A stretch of DNA of 64,000 nucleotides from Pezicula radicicola (GCA_003008705.1 PDUO01000088.1:9123-73122); one strand, 5' to 3'. Positions 48,269 through 60,132 are shown, counted from the first letter of the stretch. The notes: a model not told the origin generated them from the letters alone. Program-made: numbers and translations.

Positions 48269-49853
48269 AGCCCTTTCGAAGACCCATCAAGAGCAAGGAC
48301 TCAAAGATTCATATCCCCCCCAAGTCCACTTTCGCAATCGTACCCCCGAAAAAGGTGTGTTCAACCCCTGCTGATCCGCCCCTATACCGATATCGCGCCC
48401 AGGGCGGGAAGGCCGCCTTGTAACTCTATCACACTAACCATGACCATACTCCAGATCATTCGAGCCCTGTACAACTACGAAGCGTAATCCAACCAAGAGC
48501 TGAGCTTCTCCAGAGGCGACTTCTTCAATATCATCGGCAGAGAGAACGACCCCGACTGGTATAAGGTATACAACCCCGCCCTCCCCGACGCTCATACCCT
48601 TGTTCCCGTCAGCTTCTTTGAGGTATTTAGAAAAACCGAAAGAGATATATCCCCGCTACCTACGAATAGTATACTTATGTCTAAGTCCGGAGAGCACGGC
48701 GCTATAGTCTATGGTGTTGTAATATACGACTTTCAGGCGGAGAGGGAGGATGAGTTGGAGGCCAAGGCAGGCGAGGGTATCGTTGTCATCGCCCAGTCGA
48801 ATCCTGAGTGGTTCATCGCCAAGCCTATGGGTAGACTCGGCAGGCTAGGCCTAATCCCTGTATTGTTCGTCGAGATCCGTAATATAGCTACCGGCACGGT
48901 TGTGGGTAGTGCAGTAGATACAGTAAGGAAGGCCGGTGCTCCCAAAGTAGAGGAGTGGAAGAAGATAATGAACGACTACAAAAACAATAGTATTACATTG
49001 GGTAAGTTCGAGTTCGAGGGTGATGGGCTGCAACCAGGGTCGCTGGAGCAAGGCATGGAATACATGAGTATTCAACACGGTGGGCTCATGAGCACTCAGA
49101 ACAGCAGTAACTACGTAAGTCGACCGTTCATCGCGTTTGTGGAGATTGGCCAAGATACTGACGTCTGTACCCCTCGACAGCAGCAGCAGCAAGCCTACCA
49201 ACAGCCGCTGGCTTCCCAACAAGCCGTCCAGCAAAACCCGTATGCTGCGAAATCCGCCTCCCAACGTTACGCCCCCGTCTCGGCCCAGATACCTAGACAC
49301 TATGCCGAGGACAAGTACTGGTTTATCAAACAGTTCTTTGCATCAAGGGAAGGCGACTACGAGATCGACACCAATGCGGTCATCAAAGATTACAGGCTAT
49401 CATCAGACTCGCAGCAATCATCGACGGACTCGTCGGCAGATGGGGCCTTACGGCAATCGTCAAGAGACAACCTGAACGGCAACGGCTACTCCGACCTGTC
49501 AGCCGCGCCGCAACAATCCATCTCTCCACAGGTATTCGCCAGCCCTCGGCCAGGACGATCATGCTCTACTTCAACGATGACTGTATTGCAATCCGGGCAC
49601 CAACAGACATCCAGTTCCATCAATTGTACGACAAGATCCCAGGTTGAAGATCATGCCTGGCGACCAGATCCAGCTCTCCTACAAGGACAAGCCTACCGGC
49701 GACAAGCCCAACCTGATGAGCGACAACGACCTAGACATTGCCCTGCAGAGGAACGAGAAGCTCGTCCTGTACGTGAGCGCCTGTTCAATAGGATCCATAA
49801 AACGAAAAGTTAAAAGATTCCCCTCCTTTGTTAGTCGCTTAGGGTTAACCTGA
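48269..49853 (+). pseudogene. BEM1-like polarity scaffold, degenerate copy
   Basis: BEM1/Scd2 proteins are cytosolic scaffolds linking Cdc42, its GEF and PAK kinase (SH3-SH3-PX-PB1). Exon 1 ends KSTFAIVPPKK (48354). An intron leads to SH3-1 (IRALYNYEA, TAA for Gln, SNQELSFSRGDFF, WYKV). SH3-2 is VIYDFQAEREDELEAKAGEGI. The long frame 48677-49813 continues through a short PX remnant (FIAFVEIGQ, RHYAEDKYWF) with most of PX missing. A Gln-rich linker precedes PB1 (FNDDCIAIRAPTDIQF, then after a shift PGDQIQLSYKDKPTGDKPN, SDNDLDIALQRNEKLVLYV). One stop in SH3-1, loss of PX and a shift in PB1 make it non-functional. The essential functional copy must be elsewhere. Confidence 0.85.
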
Positions 49854-50250
49854 TAGATAATAATAAAAATAATATTCTTATTATAATATTTAAATAGTCT
49901 AATAACTATATCTATTAAGATATCTTACTATACCCTTTTAGATATAAGTAAAGGTCTAAGTAAACTATAAACTAAGTTCTAGAAAGATTTAAATCTTTTA
50001 TGATTATAATAATTTTATTTAATTATAATTAATAATATAATCTTCTTATATAAATTAAATTAAACTTTTTTCGTTTATATTAAAGTTAATTTATTAATTA
50101 TTATTTTTATATTTTTATTAAAAAAGAAAATTTAAATTTTATAATAATAATAATACTATTAATAATTATAATTAGAGACAATTGAAAAAAAGTATATATA
50201 TTCTAATTATAAAGTCCACTATTAGCTAACAAACATGAGCCTATAGTCTA
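49854..50250. other. AT-rich block
   Basis: Almost only A/T, words like TTAATAATTATA, no open frame. It matches the composition of 1-600 and is probably a RIP-eroded repeat remnant. It separates the BEM1 relic from the SDR relic. Confidence 0.75.
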
Positions 50251-50257
50251 TTTCGCG

Positions 50258-50755
50258 TCTTCAGTGCACAAGAATACGACACGTGGTGCAATATCATCAA
50301 CTTCTCCAACTCGTGGTACGGCGGGGGTGGAATCAATCAGAGGCTGCATGTCCTTTAAGCATTTCTCATTGCTTTAGAACCATTAATCTAAGCGGGTTTA
50401 TTAGCCAAATTAACATCGATCCTACACAATCTAACTCCTTACCTGTGGCAACTGGGCCTGGATTCACACAATTAACGGTAATGCCATAGTCGTGGCTCAA
50501 CTCCTTTGCCCAGGTACAGACAAGAGCTTCGTTGGCAGCCTTCGTAGCGGCATACACAGTCTGGCCGGCAACGTCTAGACGAGCCCCGGCAGACGAAATG
50601 AAGACAATGCGAGCTCCCTTGGAGATGTGAGGAAGAACGGCCGGGGTCAATAAAATATAGGACCTTTGACATTGCAATCAAAGTGCGTATTATAAAACTC
50701 AACAGTTGTGTCCTTCAAGTTGGCCTCCAGGCTTGTGCGGCGCTACATTCCTGTT
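50258..50755 (-). pseudogene. Short-chain dehydrogenase/reductase fragment
   Basis: Minus-strand reading gives TVEFYNTHFDCNVKGP, a shift, LLTPAVLPHISKGARIVFISS and AGARLDVAGQTVYAATKAA with the YxxxK catalytic pair. WAKELSHDYGITVNCVNPGPVATG follows. After an intron-like break come LKDMQPLIDSTPA and RVGEVDDIAPRVVFLC. This is the second half of a FabG-like SDR. The N-terminal cofactor motif TGxxxGIG is missing to the right of about 50755 and the last residues are lost at the AT-rich block. At least one shift is present, so it is a fragment without function. Confidence 0.8.
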
Positions 50756-52389
50756 AGTATGTGGCCAGGCTATTTAACATCGTTTTTGGGATTGAACATC
50801 GTTTTTCTGGAATTTGCGGTTTCTCCTCTGGAATTTCGATTACATCCAGTTAGCAATAGTTTTCAAATGAAGTTTGATTATCTGCTAGATCTTTGTATGA
50901 GATTCCTATCCAATAAAGTATTTTCAATTCTAACGGGTACGAAGATGATCGAGAATTCTGTATTCTTCCAATTACCTCTGACGTAGAACTGAATCCCTTT
51001 CGTTGCCGAAAGCAAAGTTTCCAGGGCTCTTGACTTCTACTACATGCTATTTTAGCACTTTGTTATAGGCATATTTATTGGGGAAACTCAGAGTGCCCAG
51101 AGTAGGCAATAAAGTGTACAACAAAAGCCAAGGCCTTACTCGCAAGCGCTACAAAAACGAAAGAAGCAAACACAATGGGACTAGATCTCGCAATGCTCCT
51201 CATTCTATATGCACACTGGAAAATACTTATTTATTTTAGTGCGCTGCTTTGGCCTTGAGCTCTTGAGAGGCGCATTTAACACACGCCTACATAGTACTAG
51301 AAGCGTGTGGAGGTCCTTCCCAGTGGCAAAGTCCTAGGGCTCGGCTGCAAGTTGGCGTACTGATACGGTAGGTCCAATTTTGCCCGGAAAAGAGAGAGGC
51401 TGAAATGATCCAGGTGGGATGCAACGCTGGTATTGATTTCTCGTGAGGGATTCACTTTACCGGAAACTTACTGTCGCAACATAATCAACAACACTAGCCA
51501 AGATACTTTGTTTTATGGCCTTGGGGGAGTTCCACGGGAGCTGTTCTGCTGCTTGGTTTAATTAGCGCGACTCGCTCAAGAAAATGAAATCGTGTCCTCG
51601 ATGCAATAGGTTATATTCAACATTGCGCCGATCTTCTGGCTTGAAACTTCTATTAAAGAGTGGCAGTCACCTAGCTTTAGTGATCAAACCTACGATGACA
51701 AGGAAAACGAAAGCTGCGAACACTATCAGTTCAAGCAAGACTCCTACCACTGTGCAGAAGCGTGGCGTTGTAGACTCCTAATTTACATCGAAAGAATGTT
51801 CAAGTGGAACCGGACTGATAGTCCTCCTCAGAGTATATATAGACTAGCACAAAAGATTCTTGATCACGTTGGATGCTGTAGAAGGTCGTTATTAATACAA
51901 CAGTAGCTCCTGCTTCCAGTGTTTTTAGCTGGTTGCGAGTTAACGGATCTAGATGCGCAGGAACTGGTGCAGAGCTATTGTGCTTGGTGGACAGAAAAGA
52001 GCCGCTATGAAATGTTTCAGCCAGCTGGTTCATTACTTGAAGAGATATAGAAAACACGCACCGAGACCTCCTGGTGGGGATCAGTTGTTTACAAAAAGAT
52101 CACGGCATTCAGCCGTGCCACAAATACAGTCAGCTACCTCTTTGGTTAAGAGATTTTAACTGTTCATGGCAGGGGAATATATAGCATTGGGTGGTATATT
52201 ATCATTATAGTGCGGCAACTAATTGTATAGCTAGCAGCTTTACAGATGCACGAGACCCAGAACCTATCATTGATCTGGTTCAACGCTATTCATAGTAATC
52301 CAAAACTGTCTTTTGAAATGTAACTACCCGACGCAGCCTTGGGCTGTTTACTACCAGATGTACAATCTGGCTATTGAAACCTTTGAGGG
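50756..52389. other. Intergenic, no gene identified
   Basis: 1.6 kb with only short, unsupported frames (50708-50986, 51584-51781, 51953-52159 plus; 51800-52057 minus). No domain, repeat or RNA motif recognised. Confidence 0.45.
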
Positions 52390-53860
52390 CAAGCTAGTCT
52401 TCGCGGCTTCTGCTTCGAAGGAATTCAAATAGTACATTCTTCGTCAGCTATACTACATCACTCGTATACCCATCCCAGGCAAGCGAATTGTTCCAGTTGA
52501 TGCTTCCCACACTGAACACGGCACCACCGCCCTAGGTCTCGAAGTACATTATATCACTGCGCACCATCTCCGATGTAGATCCAAGCGTCCCAATCATAGG
52601 AAAAATCAACTTCTCATTGAAAAGCATAAAATGGTCGTCGTGACGCTTGCTACCAGCCAACAACACCGTATTATGTGGTGTTCCTAGCGCGAAATCCATG
52701 CGATCAAGCTCACCGCCGCTCGCACCACCTGCAAGGCCGTTCACTCCTAGAAGGGCTTTGGATGAATCCTCAATACCCTTCCAAAGCGAGACAAATTTCT
52801 CATCCTTCAAAGCATTTACGGTGGGTACGAAAGGAACACCTAGGCCGTCTCCAGAGGCAGAATTTCCAATGCCGAATAAGTAGTTTGGCGCACGGCCGAG
52901 AGATCGCCAGAAACCTCCTAGCTCGCCGTTGAGACTATGGTAGCGTTCTCCGGCAGGTAGTTCATGGGTGCGAGCACCAACATCAGCACAACGCACCTCT
53001 ATGCGATGAGGTCTGTCTGCAGTTGTGACAGATTTCCACTGAAATGACGGCGTTAGCTTCTGTTGGACAGAACAAACTCAAGGACTTACATAAAATCAAT
53101 TGCCGCCGGTGTACATGATGGACCCACCAAGCTTGGCAAATCTTGATATGCGTTAAGACTGGGTTGAGGTGTATTCTGGATGGGATCCCGTGAGCACCAC
53201 GTTGTAGCCTACGAGAGCCGAATGGAGGTCATGATCAGTGAGAACAAAAACTAATGCTCCAAGAAGCCTACCATCAACAGGTCCGCAGCGAACTCGCGTG
53301 GACGTCTGAATCCCTAGTGCAGGTAGTCAGGCCGCAAACTGAAGATTGGTCTTTTGGCAGAACTATATACAACGCCTGAGCCATCACTGTAGATGTCGTA
53401 AATAGCCAACCCTAGATCTCGTCGGCGAACCATGCGCTTATAATTCTCGGACTGCAAGACGTACACTCCATCTGGGAAGGTTAGATGGGTGTGCTTGGTC
53501 TCATCCCACATATGTTCGTTAGCATAGGCCAGGTATGTAAATGTCGAGAAGATGAAGGCTGTTTTGGCCTGCTTGTGTACTACTTTGGGGCGAATGAAGA
53601 ACGTGATGTAGTCACGAGTTCCACTTGCTTCATCCCACACTTCAACGGCATAGGCGTCGGAGCGGATATCATGCGAGAGCTCAAGCTTCAAAGTTGTCTC
53701 CTAATTTGCATCAAGGTCGTTGTCATGAAAGTGAATAGCACCATAGTCATATCTTGCAGTGAGCCATTGCGTTCCTACGGACATATGGTTGTAGTCGTGT
53801 CCTCAAATTCCACGAGTTGGAGCATTGTGCAAGACTCCCTGCAAGCCACAGGCCGAAGAG
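52390..53860 (-). pseudogene. N,N-dimethylformamidase-beta-like protein relic
   Basis: Minus-strand order matches the large subunit of N,N-dimethylformamidase. It begins GLQGVLHNAPTRGI, a TAG, GHDYNHM, then YDYGAIHFHDNDL. KLELSHDIRSDAYAVEVWD and DYITFFIRPK follow, then STFTYLAYANEHMWD (frame 53691-53314, 125 codons). Next are DGSGVVYSSAKRPIFSLRPDYLH, a region of breaks, and VRCADVGARTHELPAGERYHSLNGE (frame 52996-52532, 154 codons). ELDRMDFALGTPHN, DIMYFET and GGGAVFSVGSINWNN close the readable part. In bacteria this enzyme hydrolyses dimethylformamide; fungal relatives are of unknown substrate. Multiple stops and shifts are present. The N-terminus is cut off where NACHT sequence begins. Confidence 0.82.
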
Positions 53861-53861
53861 C

Positions 53862-56130
53862 TTACCGAAGCCATAGTTGGTCGGATCGTAGCGGATCCTG
53901 TTTTCTTCCCAAACTTCCCATATACAACAAGGATCGTAGTCGGTTAGCTTCTCATCGTTGTTGAATAGGTCAAATTCTTGGGGCAGCTCTTTAATTACTA
54001 CTTACTCTTCAGAAAACAGATCAGTGTAGCCAAAGTCATCTAATAGAAGATATCTAATACAGATATCTAAGATACCTACCTCTAGACTCCCGGTATATTA
54101 ATGAATAAGCCCTTGATCTATAGCTATTAAGATAGCCGGACCTTATAGACCAGGCCGATTCGAGGCCTATTCCCTTATGATAAACTCCTTTACCGAATGG
54201 TGTACAAGTCTAACTTGACGCTTCTTTACGTCACTGAAATTGACGTAAGTAATAAATGGTTGAATTAGACTCATAACTCTTTGATAATCTACCAGCTTGG
54301 CAAGAGTAGCCACAGTAGTAACCCCCTTCTGAGCCGTACCCAACGCGACGGCCTGGGCGAGTTCTAGTATACTAAGAGGTCTTCGGGTAATGGCGAGAAC
54401 TTCCAAGGCTATAGTAACAAGCTTCTGATTTTCCGAGTCGTTTGAAGTATATCGTGAAAACAAATTGACGTAGAGCTCTGAGAGCTGACCTGTCTTCCCG
54501 CCCTCAAGAGGAGATCCTGAAGCAGCTAGACGAAATGGCCAAGATTGATCTGGGTTCTGACGCTAAGCAGGACAGAGTTATCGTTAAGAAGACAGTCGAG
54601 ATGAAATTATTCGATTTATCGAAGGACATTAAAACTCTCGTTACAGAGACACTATCTCGTTTAGCACAAGCACTATATGGACGAAGATGATAGTTGAACT
54701 CATCGAAGTCCGTAGAATCAGGGCGCTTGGCCCGATGCAAGATTTCTTAGAGTAACTTTGAGCCTCGGGGTCTTTTATGATAAAATTTTCAACGACTTAA
54801 GAAGACTATTCTAAGATACTCTATCGTACTCATCCAGGCCATCAATAACAATGAAAAGTAGGTGATCGAATATTTTCAGGACTTTTTATAAGAACTCTTC
54901 TTATTTCTTAATATTTATCACTGGCTCGAAATTTCTAGAACCCCCGGCCTACTTATACTATTCAAAGAATGTCCTTTTCAGGTCAGAGAGCTACTCAAGG
55001 AGCGATAGAATCAGGGTAGAGGATATATAAATAGCCTAACTAATCTCATCATCCTAGCAATAGTGGTAGTATATCTTAGTACCTATTTCGTCGCCTTAGC
55101 TCATCTACAAGAAAAGCTATTACAATAGTTTTCCTATAGTATATATCACCAGGGATCACCAACTACTAGGAATCAGAGGTACGATACCAGCTAATAAACT
55201 TGGTATCTATCAGTAAAAATTCCCAAGCTTGATTAGCTCGAAGATTCTATAAATCGGTATAGTATTTACTCTACTAGCTCATATTTCCACTACCTAGCCA
55301 CCTAGCAACTAAGGCTAGATTAGAATATACCTAATAGATTTTAGTATATAATAATATACTTTCATGAGTATAGCTTTAATATCCTCAATAATCTTCTACG
55401 TTGCTTTTTATACAAGTTTTTGGAGATTGTTAGTATATCTTAAAAAGTCTTAGACAATATTTAGTAGTCGGTTATTTCCTAAAATCATTTTTATTACTAG
55501 TTTTACTCCTTTCCTGGTCAAGATCTTAAATACAACGTTATAGAATTCTAGGAGTTTCTAATATACCAATACAAGTACCTATAAAATATCAGAAAGGCTT
55601 CGAAAGATTATACTATAAATTACCTTGTATATATCTATCTTGTTTACTTTCTAACCGAGTGTATCATAATCATCAATATAGGAGATTTACTCAAGTATTT
55701 CCCCAATTTACTTCATGAACTCGAGATCTGCAGTTATAAAACTAATAGCAATAAGATTTCTATGAAATGAGCTCACCGTAGTTACGCTGCTGACTATACC
55801 AAAGACCATTGTGGCGGTGGGTTCAATATTCGTCAGTGGACTCGCCAGGTCTAATACTAGCTTGAATTTCTTCCGCGGTACTTGAAGAGAATGTAAATAT
55901 CTCATACCCCTTAAGAAGACGGACTCCTGAGTTGCCTCCTTATCAATCTCTTCAAGTTGTCTGAATAGCTGCGCGACATTCTCGCCGCCCTTGAGAATAG
56001 CAACGTCTATGCCTTTCCCAAGACTATCCACTGCCTCACGGTATACTGTGTGTGCTCCAAATGTCCGAAGAAACAATGACTACGCTAATGCCAACACTAA
56101 GAGCCGAATGATTGGTAGAGAAATTCTGTT
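53862..56130 (-). pseudogene. NACHT/STAND-protein relic, truncated before its repeats
   Basis: From 56076 a helical N-terminal region is open for 122 codons (REAVDSLGKGIDVAILKG, FKLVLDLASPLTNIEPTATMVFG). It continues through TAG stops. Near 54840 the Walker-B-like core reads LLFIVIDGLDEYDRVS. 54463-54167 is the post-NACHT winged helix (ALEVLAITRRPLSILELAQAVAL, VRLVHHSVKEFIIRE). It then continues to EEFDLFNND-like sequence and EVWEENRIRYDPTNYGFGK, the segment that usually leads into ankyrin repeats. There it switches to dimethylformamidase-like sequence. No readable P-loop. Relatives are intracellular STAND receptors. Many TAG/TAA codons: dead. Confidence 0.75.
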
Positions 56131-58287
56131 CAAGATCGCTTCTCTGCTTCGGTTCAAAAAATTGACGCCAATGATCGATCGTGCCTGGCTAGCCGCCGAG
56201 AAGAGTACCCTGCACGAGGAAATGTTTTTAATTGGGTAGCGCTCTGCAACCCTAACCCCAACCCAACTCCAACCTTCCTCCCGAGGCAGGGCCGAGATAG
56301 ATCGGGAAGGGCGTTCTCAGAGTGGAACGAGCTTAGTCCCAATCATCCTTTTCAGTTTGCCTAGCAACATCCGCAATAATATTTTACAGAAGAGTGCTCG
56401 TTGTGGTACATCTACTCTTTCTTTTCCAAGACACAGGTTCTCAAGTGGTAGAGACTTTTTGCGCCAGACAGACTATTTCGATGGCTTGTATTGCTGTATA
56501 CCAACCGACAGGTATATGATAAGGCTACCGTAGTACTCTATGGTTTGAATCATTTTGTTTCGTAGATACGACGCAGCACCAAGGTGGCCTCTTACAATCC
56601 TTTCTCAACAGCTAAAAGCCATCTCTTCACTGAATAAAATCATCGTCAGATCCTACGATGGAACTCCAACTCCTTCGGTGATGGAGTTGATACCAAGGCC
56701 TTGGGTGGGTAATCTTGTCTAGGCGATAAAGAATAATGGAAGTAATATAGAGGAGGAACTAGACTCCGGTAAAGGGATCGTATATCATGACCTGATTATA
56801 CACGGTGTCGGAGGTTATATAGCTCAAGGCCGGCTCTGGTCATAGTAGTAGGTAGGATTATACTAGGGAGTAATCATAGGCGGTGATGAGTATAGGGAGA
56901 AGGTGGCTATAATAAAGTAAGTAGTCTTGTAAGTCGGTAGTAGCTCCTTAGGATTTTCCTACCTTAGTACTACCTCAATCGAGTCTACAAAGATCTCAGA
57001 TATAGTAATATTACCCACGTACTTACGAATAAACACGGTATACATAGTTCTAGGAATTTTGTTTTGGTTTAGCGACGTATAGATTTAATAGTTATTTTAT
57101 TAATAGCTCGTAAATCTTATCCCTTCATCTTACTATACAATTATTAGTTTAAGTACTTAGTTCGTCGAACCTAAGAAATTACCCCTCGCGATTCTAGTAT
57201 AAACAGAACCTCTTAAGACCTTTGATCTTCCCCATTTATTATTAAAACGCCTGTTAGTGATTGAATTTCCTGGCCGTAGATATTCGGCCAATACTTTCGC
57301 GATGTACCGAAGGATAGTAAAAGTATCTTAAATTCCACTAACCGCCGTTACCGCGCGGCTGGCCTCCCTGGTAGTTGAACACATATTTTTTCTTCTTCGT
57401 CCCAAGGTCGGTTAGTAAGCTCGCCGCTTCTACTCAAGCGCTATCAGCTTACCTGAGTAGTCTGAGCAGTCCGAGTAGTCTGAGCAACCTGAATAGTACC
57501 CACTACTCACTCACGCATTTGATCGCCAACCAGGCTAGATATAGACTAGGGCCTTTTCTGTTCATTTTTGTCAAGTTTTGGCAATGATCTCTAGGAAGCC
57601 TAAAGAGGCTCCTAAGGATCCCAAACTTGACCCTCTGCTTAGGGTTAGCAATGTAGTATGTTGAAAAGAAGAAAGCAGAGCACCGATTTAATGGGAAAGG
57701 AAACTACGACTCGTCTAAAGCTCCAACTTGGGGTCTTTTGGAAGGGCGAGAGACTATTGGGTAAAACATAGGCCTGCTTTCTCTCTGGTTTTTTGGCGGA
57801 ATACGGTAGGTTTGGCTTTAAATTATTGATTGATATTGTAGTAGATAGACTTGACTTTTTCATGATTTTGTAAGGGTTATATAATTCTTCGATTATCTTT
57901 TCGTTAAACGAAATAAACTAAAAGAATCGATCGATTCTTAAGATACAAGGAAATCACTTGAAACAGGTGCGCTATTATAGTAATAAGCTATGTATAATTA
58001 TAGCCTTAAGTTCTAGCTTAGTATTGTAAAAATGCGTACTATAAAAATTAATAAGGTGTCGTATAGAATCACCCTAGCAGAGAGCGGCCTAAGGCAGCTC
58101 CTTTGGTGCCTGGCGTACAAGCTCTACCATGTAAATATATATAGCTTCAGCTGCTCCCTCCGAGCTTCCTTTAGATAGACGAACGCTATACCCCTTAATC
58201 TAGTCCCCTGATTTTCCGCGCTCCGGTTTATACGAAGAACTCTCCAACTCTACGAGATATATGTATCCATCATCCTAAGACGAAGTC
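56131..58287. other. Long intergenic region
   Basis: 2.1 kb with no supported gene, mixed composition and patches of degenerate sequence. Contains the 9-bp minisatellite at 57452-57496. A single CCCTAA-like stretch near 56248-56275 is not a telomere array. The last 100 bases are the promoter of the APH-family gene. Confidence 0.5.
57452..57496. repeat. 9-bp minisatellite, five units
   Basis: Five imperfect tandem copies of CCTGAGTAG-like units (TCTGAGCAG, TCCGAGTAG, TCTGAGCAA, CCTGAATAG). Read in one frame on the plus strand it gives repeated LSS/PSS triplets within a short open frame (57375-57587), but no further evidence of coding. Confidence 0.6.
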
Positions 58288-59148
58288 ATGAGTGAAAGGG
58301 ATTCCATTATTCTCCCGGTCTTATCGCCCAAAAACACCCAATCAAAGCCTAGCCTTAGTGTCAACGACACTCCCCTTCGACGGGTTTTCGTGCTCTCGAC
58401 GCTTCGACTTTTGAATCGTATTCTGCGCCGCCACGGCCCCGTTCTCATACTTTCGAAGAACCTCTGCATCAAAGTTGGGACTTTGAAACAACCTGCCGAA
58501 GCAGCAACGATGCAATTTGTCGCCAAGCACACCTCGATTCCCGTTCCCAAAGTGCACTGCGCCTTTGAACGGAAAGGATACAAGTATATATTGATGGAGA
58601 GGGTGCAAGGACATATCTTGAGAGACAACTGGCCAGAACGAAGGGCAGAATCCAAGGAGAAGATACTGGCACAGATTAAGAACATGGTCGACCAGATGCG
58701 GCGCATTCCCCCTCCTTCAGGCCAAGGCATATCGAACGTCGCAGGCGGACCATTGTTTGATGGTCGACTCTCTGGGGGGTCGTATCACGGGCCATTTGAT
58801 ACTGTACAAGACTTCCACAGACATCTGCGCGAAGGCTACGAAGGCGGAAATGAAGATGTGCCCGACGCGAACAGGCTTGTGGAATGGCATAACCAATCTT
58901 GCGCCAAGCCAATATTCACACATGGGGATTTGAGCACAATGAACATTATTGTTCGAGGAGACGAGGTCGTCGGGATTATTGATTGGGAAACAGCGGGATG
59001 GTGGCCAGAATACTGGGAATATACTAGTGCATGGCATGTCAATCCGTACAATGAGTTTTGGAGAGAGGAGGTTGATAAGTTTCTGGAGCCAAAGGTAGAG
59101 GAACTAGACATGGAGAGGGTAAGGAGAAAGTTCTTTGGGGATTTTTGA
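58288..59148 (+). CDS. APH-family phosphotransferase (aminoglycoside phosphotransferase-like)
   Basis: Single-exon protein of 286 residues in the kinase-like APH superfamily, very common in fungi. It starts within 20 nt of a clean upstream region at 58288. The small lobe has LCIKVGTL with the ATP-contact Lys and the adenine-loop region YILMERVQG. The Brenner-type catalytic motif is FTHGDLSTMNIIV (His-Gly-Asp-x-x-x-x-Asn) and the metal-binding motif is VGIIDWETAGWWPEYWEY. All key residues are present and there are no breaks. Substrates are unknown; most fungal members are not antibiotic-resistance enzymes. It marks the left edge of an undamaged segment. Confidence 0.9.
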   Translation: MSERDSIILPVLSPKNTQSKPSLSVNDTPLRRVFVLSTLRLLNRILRRHGPVLILSKNLCIKVGTLKQPAEAATMQFVAKHTSIPVPKVHCAFERKGYKYILMERVQGHILRDNWPERRAESKEKILAQIKNMVDQMRRIPPPSGQGISNVAGGPLFDGRLSGGSYHGPFDTVQDFHRHLREGYEGGNEDVPDANRLVEWHNQSCAKPIFTHGDLSTMNIIVRGDEVVGIIDWETAGWWPEYWEYTSAWHVNPYNEFWREEVDKFLEPKVEELDMERVRRKFFGDF

Positions 59149-60132
59149 ACTTTGATTTCTGTGACTCGGTTACAGCGATGCACCTTTTCCCCCCCGAAAT
59201 CTGTTTTCTTGGGAGGGATTTAGCAAAGAAGGGACTTGGTCCACACCTGCTACCTGAGCATTCATGATACCTGCCTCTACAAAAGACAGAGATAACCATC
59301 GATTGCTCCTTCCTTATAGTTCTGTTACCCAGTACTTCAGTCATCTTTTACATCCCTCTTTCACCAACCAACGGTCATACATCTACATCACCACGCAATA
59401 TCTTAACAGTCATACTTTACGATCAACTTCGAGCTACCCAACAACTTATCCGTACGAATCGTCTACCCTACTTCTCTTGTCAACGCCAATAGCCGTATAA
59501 TCGCCAAGGAGTCAGATCCTCACACTACAGCCTATCTGGAGGTTACCCACATCACTTCAGATCTCTTCCACTGGAATCCACTGTAGCGTTTATCTGAAGC
59601 CAATATGTATTACTACAATTTGTATATGACTGCCTGTGGACACCGCTACAGGAGCACCCAAAAGTTCTACTGCCAGTCTCTCCGACTTCCTGTGGTTTTC
59701 AGACCAGAGTACCCCGATGATCATATTAGATGCTACAAAAGATGACCTAGGAGGGGCAGTCGAGTCAAATCCACGGGAAGCATGTGAGTACGGCAGGGGG
59801 TGATCTCTTCTAAGCGAATTTAGATATAAAATAGGTTCGGAGGAGCCAAAATAGGATCTGTGCTTGGAGATAAGACGAGGAAAGTGTAATCGAGCATCAA
59901 GGGAGCCAGACTGAGCCCCTTTGATATCTACTGCCCCTTGCTTTTTTCCCATTAAGTCATATATCACGAGAATCGACTCGTTATTAGATTAATTCAAACC
60001 CTAGAAATTAAGATCATCATTCATCGGTTTATCACAGATAGACAACATACACATCTCAACGCCATTTACTCTTCGTTAAAATCCCGTGGGTATCATATCA
60101 CAACTTTCCAACATCACAAAATACTTTGTAAG
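59149..60132. other. Intergenic region
   Basis: About 1 kb. Frames at 59264-59500 (plus) and 59590-59967 (minus, 125 codons) lack motifs or splice support. It contains the 3' flanks of both neighbours, which converge here. Confidence 0.45.

Noticed and set aside
49137..49475. Basic Thr/Arg-rich frame inside the BEM1 copy
   Set aside because: Shifted shadow of the Gln-rich linker frame.
56240..56280. CCCTAACCCCAACCC-like stretch as a telomeric repeat
   Set aside because: Only one canonical unit, followed by unrelated sequence, and it lies far inside the window between coding relics.
58275..59344. Many antisense frames over the APH gene
   Set aside because: Shadows of an intact, motif-complete gene.
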